A DNA stretch of 64,000 nucleotides from Adiantum capillus-veneris (Eukaryota; Streptophyta; Polypodiopsida; Polypodiales; Pteridaceae), in NCBI GenBank assembly GCA_014529385.2, contig CM043957.1, positions 71,569,003 to 71,633,002 on the forward strand. The letters are read 5' to 3'. The notes beneath the pieces are model-generated. The model searched no databases and had not been told where the DNA came from. It saw only the letters and a list, made by a program, of their open reading frames with translations. Position numbers and translations under genes: made by a program. How positions within the stretch are numbered: position 1 is the first letter of the stretch; the number at the start of each line of letters is the position of its first letter. This document shows positions 1-10,120 of the stretch, piece by piece.

Positions 1-245
1 CTACAAGGCCAAGTCTAGCAAGTGCGGATACAGACAAGAGATTCTTCTTGATCCCAAGTACATAAAGTGCATCAACAAGTGTGAAGGAACTGCCATTAGC
101 AGCAGTGAGCACAATCTTTCCAACTCCTTCAACTGGATAAGAGGCGTTGTTGGCACAAGTGACTGAATTCCCATGAGGGACAAACTCAAGAGAGGTAAAC
201 AATTCACGATGTGAGGTAATGTACTTTGTAGCACCACTATCGAAA
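1..245 (-). pseudogene. copia pol start: protease and pre-integrase (partial)
   Basis: Minus-strand translation gives the copia protease active-site region, FDSGATKYI, followed by a hydrophobic stretch and LYVLGIKKNLLSVSALA, the usual transition from copia protease to the GAG-pre-integrase segment. The family cleaves Gag-Pol in the virus-like particle. The conserved Trp just before the active site is a TGA codon (consistent with TGG to TGA), which separates gag from pol in this copy. The remainder of integrase and RT is outside the window. The identification rests on the DSGA motif and on position immediately after the zinc knuckle. Confidence 0.85.
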
Positions 246-1323
246 TATCACACATGTGAATCTGCAGCAACTGACAAGCATGCATCATGGACAGCAGGAT
301 TGTAAGTGCACTCTGCGCTAAAAGCCCATTCTGTATCAACATCAGCATTACAGTTTTCTTTCATAGAAGACTCAACAATGGTTGCATTTGTAGTGGAACC
401 ACCCTCTTTCTTCTTAGCGTCTTTGGCCTTCAACTTAGGACACGACTTGATCAAGTGATCATTGGCTTTACAATAATGGCAACGCATCTTCTTTTTGCCC
501 TTATCACCAGAATTGCCAGACGAAGTACTACCAGCAGAAGCATTAGGAACTGAATTTTTGCCACTCGCAGCAGAACCATAAGAAGTGGCTGCATTACTGT
601 TACCACCCTTTCTTTGAGAAGCAATAAAAGCATGTTCAACTGCACGCTGCCTAGTCCTGTTTTTTCTAGAAAGTGACTCTTGCAACAGCAATGTGCATAA
701 TGCATCAAACTTGACAACTTCACGATTTCCTTGGGTCATCAGTCTCCAAGTACTAGCAAAAGTCTGGTAGGAATCTGGTAAGGCATCAAGAACACAAGGG
801 AACTGTCCGAAATGACTTCACCTACAGAAATAAGCTGCTCATTGATATCCTTGACACTAGCAAGGAAAGTGTCCATATCATCTTCCTCATGCATAATCTT
901 CGACTCCAGCTCTTTACACAGCAAAGCAATTTTAGCCTCATTGCGGCTTGAATAAAGACCTGCTAGAATATCCCAAGTCTGTTTTGCAGATTTTGTTGAA
1001 CGGATGTGAGGAACAATGGTGCGCTTCACAGACAATGCAATCAATGCATGAGCCTGCGCATCCTTAACATCCCAACGAGCTTTTTCTGTCGTAGGCAAAA
1101 CAACTCTAACCGCTGCAATCCTTGCAGCAAGACGTGCAACATCCTCAACATCGCTTACATCCTCAGAACCAGGACGTACATCAATGCCCTACACAATGTT
1201 CCAGACACCCTTGGACACAAGAACATGTTGCATCATATAAGCCCACATAGGGTAGTTGTCCCTATCCAACCTGTCCTCAGCAGCAAACATCTTGAACACA
1301 TCTGTGTTGTTGTTGTCAGCCAT
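246..1323 (-). pseudogene. copia Gag polyprotein with CCHC zinc knuckle, broken
   Basis: The start is the ATG whose complement is 1321-1323, giving MADNNNTDVF and then LDRDNYPMWAYMM, the N-terminal signature of plant copia Gag. After a TAG near 1189 and a frame change the UBN2-type capsid follows (KDAQAHALIALS, TWDILAGLYSSR, MHEEDDMDTFL). After a second frameshift near 780 comes a Ser/Gly/Asn-rich linker and one canonical zinc knuckle, CHYCKANDHLIKSC, near 450-490. Gag forms the particle and the knuckle binds RNA. Three pieces of one ORF are therefore in different frames, marking a pseudogene. The order and motifs leave little doubt about family. Confidence 0.9.
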
Positions 1324-1671
1324 GGTAAATGCTGCACCTGATGTGAAAACTGCCCGAAAATAGGAGAAACGGAGCGGGAACAACCTGTGCTATATAGCAC
1401 AAACCGTAGAAGACTATAAGGCACCTGTTATGCAAAAAACGATACTCACAAAAATTCTGCACAAAATGAAGAAATAGCCTGTGCAGTACTGCCTGTAGTG
1501 GAAACGGAGGCCGAAATGAGCCCAAATCAAAATTCTAAGCAGACCAAGCTCCTTGAGCTTACCCAAAAATTTTGTCGACCTGCGAACGCTCGCCAAAGCT
1601 CACTGAAATCGGAGAAAGTGAGCAGGCGTGTACTGGAGCAGCTGGCGACTAAGCCCGAGAGGATGTGACCT

Positions 1672-1683
1672 GCTCTGATACCA
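1672..1683 (-). promoter_or_regulatory. copia primer binding site (initiator tRNA-Met type)
   Basis: The complement reads TGGTATCAGAGC, the standard plant PBS complementary to the 3' end of initiator tRNA-Met. It sits 2 bp inside the LTR end at 1686, as expected for minus-strand cDNA priming. A 340-bp leader without recognisable ORF separates it from the gag start. Confidence 0.9.
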
Positions 1684-1685
1684 AT

Positions 1686-1920
1686 TGTTGGAAATAGGGT
1701 TGCAGAGAAACACACACAGGTTGGAGAAGACGAAGGAAGCTCAAGGCAAACAATAGAGAGTGTGTTTCTTAGTATGCAATGGAAAGATGGATAGCCCTAG
1801 AGTGATGGGCGTATGTACAATGCACGGGGGAAAAAAAACCTCCTAAAGAGGGAAAAAATGCCCCGGCGGTCCTAGTGTGTTCACACATCACTACCACATG
1901 TATATGGTAATATGTACACA
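1686..1920 (-). repeat. copia 5' LTR (235 bp)
   Basis: On the plus strand the segment begins TGTTGGAAATAG next to the PBS and ends TATGTACACA, so it has TG...CA termini. Its right boundary is fixed because gypsy integrase sequence resumes a few bases later. The length is short but normal for plant copia elements. No second LTR is in the window for comparison. Confidence 0.8.
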
Positions 1921-2258
1921 GAATGATAAGCCCATAGAAATAATGTAAGCTTTAAATCCCAATCTGTGCGATGATCTTCCACTGTTTTGGTCAAGCTAGA
2001 GATTAAGGTCTTGTTGGTGCTCTCTGCTTGGCCATTTGCTTGTGGATAATAAGGTGTGGACTTATGGTGAGCTACATAAAGTTGGTAGTGAGTTCTTTTA
2101 TTACTCCATTTATAAAATGAGTACCATTGTCACTCACAATCTCAAAGGAACAACCAAATCTTGTAATAATGTTCTCAAAGAGCAACTTGGCAGTTGACCT
2201 CGCATCGGCTTTACGTGTCGCCCTGGCTTCCGCCCACTTTGTCACATAGTCAGTGGCA
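1921..2258 (-). pseudogene. integrase fragment of element A
   Basis: This stretch aligns with 24090-24433 of element B and encodes the middle of the integrase core (VTKWAEARATRKADA, VSDNGTHFINGVIKE) when read on the minus strand. The second catalytic Asp (SDNG) is visible. A one-base loss near 2069 relative to B (gctacataa for gctatcataa) breaks the frame before the catalytic Glu. The upstream half of integrase and all of RNase H are missing because of the deletion at 2255-2258; the downstream half is cut off by the copia insertion. Confidence 0.85.
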
Positions 2259-3370
2259 CTCGTAGAATAGGAGCGCTAGTCAAGGTCTTTTTCAATGACT
2301 CATAAGCATGGTCACACTCCGCAGTCCATTGGAACTCAATAAGAAGCTTGTACAAAGGACGAGCTATCTCGGCAAAGTTTAAAATAAACCGTCGGTAATA
2401 ACCAACATGGCCCATGAACCTTTGAACTCTTTTGTAGTTTGTAGGTGGTGGCAATTTAGCAATGGCTTTAATTTTGCTCTCATTTGTGGAAATCCCATTT
2501 TTGGACACTATATGCCCTAAAATGACTCCATGTTTAACCCAAAATTGGCATTTGAAAGGGTTTAAGGAGATGCGATACAATCTACACTTCTCAAACACTT
2601 TTAGTAAGCATGATAGATGTTCTTTCCAAGAGGAATAACTACAAAGGTCATCTAAGAAAGCTTCACAAAACTCCCTCAAATATTCTCTAAAAGCAGTGTT
2701 TATTAATCTTTGAAAGGTAGCTGGGGCATTGGTTAAGCCAAAAGCCATAACACGAAATGCGAACACTCCAAATTTGGTTATAAAGGTTGTTTTAGCTTGG
2801 TCCTCCAGCGCAATCGTGCTTTGATTGTAGATTGTAGCCAAAGTACCCATCTAAAAAGCTATAAGCTTTTTCCCTGCAACTCTTTCAAGCACATGTTCTG
2901 AATATGGCAAGGGGTAATGGTCCCTCCTAGTGGCGGCATTGACCTTCTTGAGATCCACGCACACTCTGAGTTTTCCATTCTTTTTTGGGACAATCACTAT
3001 TTGAGACACCCATTATGAGTGCTCAATAGGATATATGAATCCGTATTCCACAAGCTTTTCAATCTCTTCTTGAACGATTTTTGCATATTTAGGATTCATT
3101 GGGTAGGGTCGTTGTTGAACTGGTTTAGCCATGCTATTCATGGGGATTGTGTGTTGCACCACAGAAGGTGGAACACCTTTCATATCATGATAGGTCCGTG
3201 CAAATATATCCGTGAATTCCTTGAGAAGTTCTTTAAGTACACACTCCTCAGTCTCTGTCAGATCTAGGCAATGAAAACAGGTTTAGACTCTTCTCCTGGG
3301 TCTGCTAACTCTATTTCCTTAACTATCAATGGACCGTCATAGACTCCATTGCTCCCACCGATAGGTTTTC
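2259..3370 (-). pseudogene. reverse transcriptase of element A, truncated
   Basis: Minus-strand reading contains the RT palm motifs: KFGVFAFRVMAFGLTNAPATFQ, the catalytic FLDD box (complement of 2641-2658) and the connection domain (HVGYYRRFILNFAEIARPLY). The N-terminal part is near 3010-3370. A 7-bp tandem duplication (attgtag at 2824-2837) shifts the frame before the palm, and a stop (GAG CAC TCA TAA) lies near 3011-3022. After RVP the frame breaks at a deletion that removed RNase H and half of integrase relative to B. This is a dead copy of the RT seen complete in B. Confidence 0.9.
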
Positions 3371-5169
3371 TTTTAAGCCTTTGTATACACAACCTTACGT
3401 TCCTCTGTGGTATAGGATTTGAAATGTTCAGGTGCAGGGTGTAAGTTTGTGGGGTCCTGTTGTTCTGTGGACTGTGATTTCACTTCCGATTTCTTTTGTT
3501 GTTGAGCTAACTCTTGATTTTGTTGTCTCCTTATAGTACGGCCCGACTTTTGCTTCTCTGTAGCCTCTAGTTGTGCGATGTCAATGGGTTGTGGCCTACA
3601 CCACATAATGCTTTGAAGGTATTCATCCCAGTTATCTACCAACTTCAGATGAGCATCACATGCCCCTATATAATTAAGCCATTCTGTGGTAGATTTCTTT
3701 TCATTTATTCTAGCATGCACATTTGCTTGATATCTTTGCCTCTTATATCTCTTACTCTTCTTGTCTAAATTTCGATTACAACAGATCTCTAGTGAAGAGT
3801 CACTAGATGAATCGCTTCTTGTATCTTCTGCTCCCTTGGATAGATTGTCATCTGGGGGTTTGTCCCCACATTTACACTAAAATTTAACTCAGATTCTTCG
3901 TCCTTAGAAACAATTTCAATTGATGATTCTGACGCCAAATCGTGTGGGCTATAGTCTTGTGAGGCGGTATTGGTTCCAATGCCAATCAAACTTCATATTG
4001 TAGGTCATCAGAAGCTATATGCATTTTGCTTCTAGCATATTTAAGGGTACGAGTGGTGGTATTTCATGCCCCTCAGGTGTTACCCAGGTTGTCCCCTTAT
4101 TTCCCCAACTATCTATGGTTACTGCTAGGTGGACCCAATCCACATTGTCCGACTCAGTCATCCCAGGTAGTACATCCATATAAGGAGAAACTTCCCCAAC
4201 ATCAGTGTCCGCTTTACATGTGTAACAATACTGCAATGGGGCCGAGTGAACTGTGGTGTCAGATCTATGATCAATTATAAACCTGTTTCCTAGAGGATGT
4301 GCTCGACCAGTCACAAGATACATTCGAATGACAGAATCTGGGAACTGCAAGTAGACATGGTTTCTAGACCAGTCATGCACCATTTTTGCTTCCCTCATGA
4401 AAGGACATCCTAAGATCATCTCCGATGCCATAGTGTGTTTGGAGAAATCCATAACAATGAAGGTAATCCTTATTTTATGTCCAAAGACCTTGATCTTGAG
4501 ATCCTCTAGCATCCTAGTAGGTTTAACCATAGACCCATTGGCCATCTTCACTACTATGGTTGTGGTTGCAAGGTGAGGTCTTCCCATAGTTTCCCATCAA
4601 TTTTTAGTCACAATGTTAACCCCAGTGCCACCATCAAGGATTCCCTTCACAGTTAATCCCTTAGTAGTGATTGGTATGGTCGCATTGGATTCATCACCCT
4701 CAAAGTATTGTCCCAACTTGTTAACAGGTATTTCTATAACAAGGTTCTCATCTAGGTTGGGTTGTGGATCTAAGTGTTCCTCCTCTATTGGCATCTTTCC
4801 AGCTCCATCCATTTATGCAAATTGTGGTAGCCCAAACTTTAGTTCTCCATTGAGGAAGGCTCGAAGAGCTGAGACTAGCTCAGGGTCTTTATATAGTTTG
4901 GACATGATAGTGGTTCTAACTTCTGAAGACATGAAATCCATCAATTTGGCAATGTTTAACGACACCTTTTGGGCTTCAGTCCCTTGATGTGGGGAAGATG
5001 GGATCTCCATTTCTTCGATAGGATCAGGTAGTCCCTCTGTAAACATTCTTTCCATCAAGAAGTGAGTACGCCCACTTTCCCATGACTTTAAGTCACTTTC
5101 TTCTTGGATGAGCCTAGGTATTGCTAAGGGTCTATGGACTTGGTGAGGTTGTTGTTGCGTAGGGAACAT
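3371..5169 (-). pseudogene. retropepsin and linker of element A
   Basis: The N-terminal part ends in ILDGGTGVNIVTKN at about 4600-4645; an in-frame TGA (complement of 4597-4599) then separates it from ETMGRPHLATTTIVVK and the remainder (4015-4587), which ends near DHRSDTTVHSAP. The active site is D-G-G-T-G rather than D-T/S-G. A charged linker (WLNYIGACDAHLKLVDNWDEY, TEKQKSGRTIRRQQ) leads to RT. The domain matures Gag-Pol in the family. The same TGA is present in element B. Extra breaks near 3990-4015 and 3720-3789 mark decay. Confidence 0.8.
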
Positions 5170-8100
5170 GGTGTGTAATCTGGATTTGCCTAGGTGTTGG
5201 TTCTAGATCCCTTTGCGTACGTTCTACCAAACTCCTTAATTGCTTGACTCGCTCGATCTCCTCTGTAGGGTTTGGATAAGTTCCTTGTTGGTTTCTATCT
5301 TAGTGGTCGTTTTGGTCTCCATGGTTTCACCTGAATCAGAATCCTCTTCACTGTTGTTCATATATACGGGCTCGTCACCAGTCCCTATGTTGGTCTTTGA
5401 ACTGCGGTCTGACTTCTTACTTTTTCCGATCTCTTCCTTCGTGTTTTCTTCTTTTTCTGAGATTGAGCAATTGATGCCATGTCTCTTTCCTCAAGTTTTT
5501 ATTTTTTTGGAGCATCGATCGTGTGAGTACGTTTATTGGTACCACAAGTGTACTTTGTGATGGCTCCTCGGTAACATCAATTAAGTTCAATGGTGTGATC
5601 TTTGGTGCATTTGGATTATTTGGACATTATGCAATCAAATGATCTATGCCACATCGATTACACATGAGTATCGGCATTGTAGACGTGCTCGGTTGATTGT
5701 TTTGCATTAGTGTGGTGTTCTTTGGTAGACTAATATGACACTCGGCTACAAGATGTGGACCTCCACACTCATAGCATTGAACAGGTGGTCTCTTAGCAGT
5801 GTAATTGATATTTTGGCCTCTTGCCACAAGAGCAGCTACTTGATATACAGGTTTGACTTGTCCCCAATAGTCCTCCATGTAGTATTGTGGACTTTCTTCA
5901 AGCACATCCATCCCATAGGCAATATTAGGATCTATATCTTCCTCACAGCCTTCCAAACAAGCAATAGATGACTCACAAACCCCACTTGATTCAACTCGAA
6001 TGTGGTGGTTGTGGTCCTAGCACTGGAGGTGTTAAGGGTGTTGTTTGAACAACATTTTGGGCCCTAGGGACCATGTGTTGTGCTGTTTGTTCAAGAGGTG
6101 GGGCCGGCATCAATGCAGGCACTCGAGGTGTGTCTGTCCATGTTAAGGTTGGTCTATTGGCCATCGTGTGCTTAAATACTATGCAATCCTTAGCTTGATG
6201 ACCATACCTTTCACATGCATTGAAATTCCCATTGAATTGTACTCTAAAAGTAGAGCATTCACTCCTACTATGCAGTCCATAGCATATTGATCACCATTGT
6301 TGCTCCCTTCTTGGATACATATGATTGTTTTGTGGAGCACGATTGTCTCTAAGACTCTCTTGAATAGCCTTGGTGAGATCTGCTAAAGTCATCTCAGATA
6401 TCTTTGGCTCCTTAGCAATAGGCTTTAGGGTCATTGGCTGATGCCTTGATGCTTGCAAGCTAATAGATTTAGGCTCAACAGACACTCTTTCTCCTTGAAA
6501 CGTTACATTATCCTCCAATTGGATCGCATTGGTGGTGACTGCTTCCCAAGTGGTGATACCTAAGAATTAGGCCATTGTAGATATCCTCATGTCGTAATCC
6601 CCTAATGAATCTATCAAGCAGTGGATTATTATTGAAGCGCTCATTTGGATTACAACGAGAATTCAAATGCTTCAAGCGACTAATAAAGTCTCTCACCGAC
6701 TCTCCTTCCTCTCGTTGGGCTTTGTGGAGTTGAGAAGCTACACCCCAAGCACTCCTTCTCGTATGTATTCTTTCAAGAACAGTCTCCTAAGAGTAGGGTA
6801 AATCGTTTTTTCTTCCACCCTTAGGGTTCTATACGAATCCACTGTCTTCCCACTTAAGGTTAGGCTTAAAGCATTACTCTTATGCAGGTCATTGTGTTCC
6901 CCTAGAGAATCGCATATTTGTTCAAACACTTCGATATGCTTTCTCACATCTCCGTCTCCACTAAATTCTTGTGTGAGCTTGGCTATTTGTACTGCCTTAC
7001 TTCTAGGCTCTCTATCAGGCGTATTACGCATATTCTCAGCAATCACCAATAGCTTGAACAAACGTTGCCAAGTCACCTAAGTGAGCAGGCACCGTGGGTG
7101 AAGGTGCTCCAGAGACTACATGTGGAGTAGGTATTGGCATTGGGCTTGGCGCATAGGAAGCCCTTGGGTTCCACGTTGGGTACGATGTTGTGCCATGTGG
7201 TGGCCCAAGGTTCCTATGTGTGGCCCTAGGCATAGCAGACGTGAGATGTGACATGCTAATGCTAGCCGGTATAGTCCCATAGAAATAAGAACTTGGGTGT
7301 TGTGGTTGTGGAGCATAGGTAGTTGAAACAATGGGAGGAGTAGGGGCTACATGAGTACGAGGACCCATGGGTGTATACGATTGGTACACACTTGTAGGTA
7401 TTGTTGGCAGGCATTGAGCTACCATGTAGTGGTGCTTTACTAACAAATGAGGTCCATGGCGTGTTTCTTGGCATGCCCATCATTGGGGTAGGCATGGTAG
7501 CCGTGGTGACATCAATGGGAAAGATGAGCTAGACTAGGGAAGGTAAAGCTATCACTTGTGGGCTCAGATTGCACTCAGACCCCTGGCAAAACAACATATG
7601 GGGGATCCATCGGACTTACCGAAGGAGTCTTCGTTTGCGATAAGGTCGGTTGTTTAGCCTTTCCTGTATCCAAGAATCTCATGAGACCCGTTGAAGGCAT
7701 GTTGATCCCCTTGTTCTGTCTCTCTAACTCAATGACCCTATGGATGACCTCACAAACTCTTTGTTGTGATCCTCCACACTAGTAGCACCCATTGTGGATT
7801 GTAGGATATCTAGCCAACCCACGTGATAGGTGTGACCTGTGTATAGGTCGGTTAGACTTTCCATTTGTAGTTCCTACTCCCAGTTCTCATTTAAGAACGC
7901 TCCATCCAGGATTGAAGTGCTAGGGGTGTCCTTTGAGCTAGATGCAATGTTGCTTTCTAGGGGTTAACCCTTAGTGGTCACTAATTCAAGAGCACTCGAT
8001 TGCTCTCTTAGAAAGGATATTGACATAGGGGCTTTCGCTTTTAACTCTCTTCGTTGCTCCGCCTTGCTTAAGCTCTCGACTTCCTTTTCCCTCGCTCTAC

Positions 8101-8604
8101 AATGATATATCGCTCAACCTCTTGCACTTCGGCAAGGCTTCTACCATCGGGTATTATGACCTCAAAGGGGAATAGCTCTGAAGAGTCAGGAGGTGCAGTG
8201 AATGAAGTATTCACGTGCACGTTCTCTAAGGGCATAGGGTCTACGTTGGTCATGAATGGAGAATTTACTTCCCCACCCCCCTCCTTTACATCATTAACTC
8301 CATGTTCGGAGCGAGTGGCTCTACTAAAGGTTTCCTTCAAGCGGCTAAGCACGCTCGGCCCAGACCGTGGGCCCATGGCATGCATGTCTTGACTTGAGCT
8401 ATTGGGATTAGGCATTGGGAAACCCTCCATGACATCGTAGTCAGAGGAAGAGTCACTAGCCGCTATGTTCGGGTCTTGGTTTGTACTACCTTGGATCCCC
8501 GCCGAGGGCCCGGAACCTAAGGAAGGTGGATAATGAGAACTCGCGTAAGTTAAAATTCTCTCTAGTTGCTCCATCTCTATCACACAACCAGAGCGCAGAT
8601 GCAT
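5170..8604 (-). pseudogene. Gag region of element A, fragmented
   Basis: The Gag start gives MHLRSGCVIEMEQ at the complement of 8602-8604, as in element B (MHLRSGRVLE). Pro/Met-rich segments follow (7036-7495), then the capsid with EVFEQICDSLGEHND, LRRLFLKEYIREGV and DFISRLKHLNSRCNPNE (6508-7076). Last come zinc knuckles such as CYECGGPHLVAEC and CNRCGIDHLIA with a stop right after it (5627-5956). Frameshifts and stops split the ORF into at least eight pieces. Function is particle assembly and RNA packaging by family homology. Confidence 0.8.
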
Positions 8605-9470
8605 GTGCCTTTGACACCCTACAAGCGTCGGCGAATAACCTCGAAGGTTAACCGCTTACTTTTTTAGGCGTTGGTTTTTACTCGTTTTCTCTTTTTTATG
8701 TTTTTTAATGTTTTTTAATGATCGGTTTTTTTTTATTAAAGTGTGTGATAGCTCAAAACGAGCGTACCACTCAAAGGGTCGCGGTGTGCTTTACAGCACA
8801 ACGTTCGGTCACCTGAAGCTCCGTTGGTCCTCAAAAAAGTCGATTTTTAACTACGTGTGAAGCTAAAATACGTAATTTTAAAGGGCGACTGAGGCCGGAC
8901 CGTGAGCGTGAGCTTGGGTTTGGGTCTGGGCTTGGGTTTAGGAGATATTCTCGATCCCGGTCCTACCTTTAAATTATTTTTATTTTTATTTATTTATTTG
9001 TTTTTTTGTTTTGGGATAAGGTCGGCGCGGCCTGCGCGCAAGCACACACACACTCTACCTACCTACTTACAAATAATACACCTACTGTTACACACACACT
9101 CTACCTACCTACTTACAACTAATACACCTACTGTTACACACACTCGTGGCCTGCGCGCGAGCACACACACACTCTACCTACCTACTTACAACTAATACAC
9201 CTACTGTTACACACTAACACACTTCATGAGCTCTAATAGATCTACTTCCTACTTATTATACTTTACATTACATAGAACTAACAATCTTAATACTAACACT
9301 TTATCACAGAGAAAACACAGTACCTTTCAAAACTTCATTAACAAAGAAATACACAGTAGCAAAACAAAATCCTTCTTCTCAACACACACACCTTCCTTCC
9401 CTACCTTTCCTACAATTGAAATTTCACCACAAAGAAGCACAGAGTACCACTCAAGCTTAGTGTATGGCAT
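8605..9470 (-). other. untranslated leader of element A with local repeats
   Basis: This region lies between the PBS and the gag start and has no supported ORF. It has a G/T-rich stretch at about 8905-8945 of degenerate TTGGGTTT-type units. It also has a block at about 9030-9215 in which a unit containing ctctacctacctacttacaa and taatacacctactgtt occurs three times. The equivalent leader of element B has a single copy of that unit. Confidence 0.75.
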
Positions 9471-9488
9471 TCCCTGGCATCGGCGCCA
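9471..9488 (-). promoter_or_regulatory. primer binding site of element A (tRNA-Asp type)
   Basis: The complement reads TGGCGCCGATGCCAGGGA, a variant of the tRNA-Asp-type site widely used by Athila/Tat-type plant gypsy elements. Four bases (plus strand 9489-9492) separate it from the LTR. Element B has TGGCGCCGTTGTCGGGGA at the equivalent place. Confidence 0.85.
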
Positions 9489-9492
9489 AAAA

Positions 9493-9726
9493 TGTGCGTG
9501 TATATCACACGTGTCAATGCAAGGAACTTACCAATACACTGTGTGCGAGCCACAAATGGCTCCAAGCATGCAACTAGCCTAAACTATTAAGCTCCAAGAA
9601 GAAGATGGTGCGTCACTGACCGCTCTATGCTTGCTGTCGTGGAGGATTCCTCACAGCAAAGAAGAGGGAGACGCCGCTACGCCACGCTCAACCGCCTCGC
9701 CGCCGTCATGCCGCCGCAATGCTCAA

Positions 9727-9812
<86 letters not shown>

Positions 9813-10120
9813 GCATACACACACACACAAGGAGATGAACAAGAAGAAGATGGAGATGGAGCAAGAGCACTCTTCAATTGCACAAATGAGAGAGTGAGTG
9901 AATTTTAGGTTTAGTTGACTTTTATATGAGCTCACCCCATTCACACTTGGGCGCCCATGCTTATCCAACTAATCCCTTGAATGTTCCAATTAGAGTGCGC
10001 CTCTCATCGGCGATCACTCTTACCCTTTTCCTATTGGACCGACAAGCCCGGTACCTGACTCTACCAAATAAATAATACGGCGTCCGTCTTAGGTGATAGG
10101 TATGTGCGTGAGGGTTAACA
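9493..10120 (-). repeat. 5' LTR of element A (628 bp) with internal (CT)n
   Basis: The LTR begins TGTGCGTGTATAT beside the PBS and ends AGGGTTAACA on the plus strand. It aligns with the element B LTR at 32446-33019, including the block aggagatgaa...gatggagatggagcaag and the end gtgagggttaaca. A (CT)n run occupies 9730-9801 inside the LTR. Sequence right of 10120 no longer matches the element, so 10120 is the outer boundary. Confidence 0.9.
9730..9801. repeat. (CT)n microsatellite inside the element A LTR
   Basis: About 72 bp of uninterrupted CT dinucleotides. Leu/Ser-repeat and Glu/Arg-repeat ORFs across it are artefacts. The same site in element B LTR copies is about 70 bp (20143-20212) and about 33 bp (32673-32705). 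Confidence 0.98.

Larger units (their letters stand above)
1..1920 (-). mobile_element. Ty1/copia LTR retrotransposon, 5' part
   Basis: Read on the minus strand, the order is LTR (1686-1920), a tRNA-Met-type primer site (1672-1683), gag (about 1323 down to 246) and the start of pol (245-1); the rest lies beyond the left edge. The order, the copia-type Gag and the DSGA protease motif identify Ty1/copia. Sequence to the right of the LTR (from about 1926) matches the integrase region of gypsy element B near 24100, so this copia element landed inside gypsy element A. Target-site duplication cannot be tested because the other end is outside the window. Gag and the protease junction carry stops and frameshifts, so the copy is non-autonomous. 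Confidence 0.9.
1921..10120 (-). mobile_element. Ty3/gypsy element A (non-chromodomain, tRNA-Asp PBS), partial
   Basis: Minus-strand order is 5' LTR (9493-10120), PBS (9471-9488), leader, gag (8604 to about 5170), protease (about 5169 to 3371), RT (about 3370 to 2259) and an integrase fragment (2258 to 1921). It is collinear with element B, with near-identical long stretches. The copia element interrupts it in integrase, and everything downstream lies beyond the window. The PBS type, the absence of a chromodomain in the sister copy and the multi-knuckle Gag point to the Tat/Athila side of plant gypsy elements. That lineage call is inference; a Pol phylogeny would settle it. It carries more lesions than B. 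Confidence 0.85.

Noticed and set aside
9627-9968. Long Leu/Ser or Glu/Arg repeat ORFs over (CT)n and (GA)n tracts here and at 20096-20368, 32570-32790, 40377-40825, 41562-42145 and 42430-42960
   Set aside because: They are translations of dinucleotide repeats in several frames and have no coding support.
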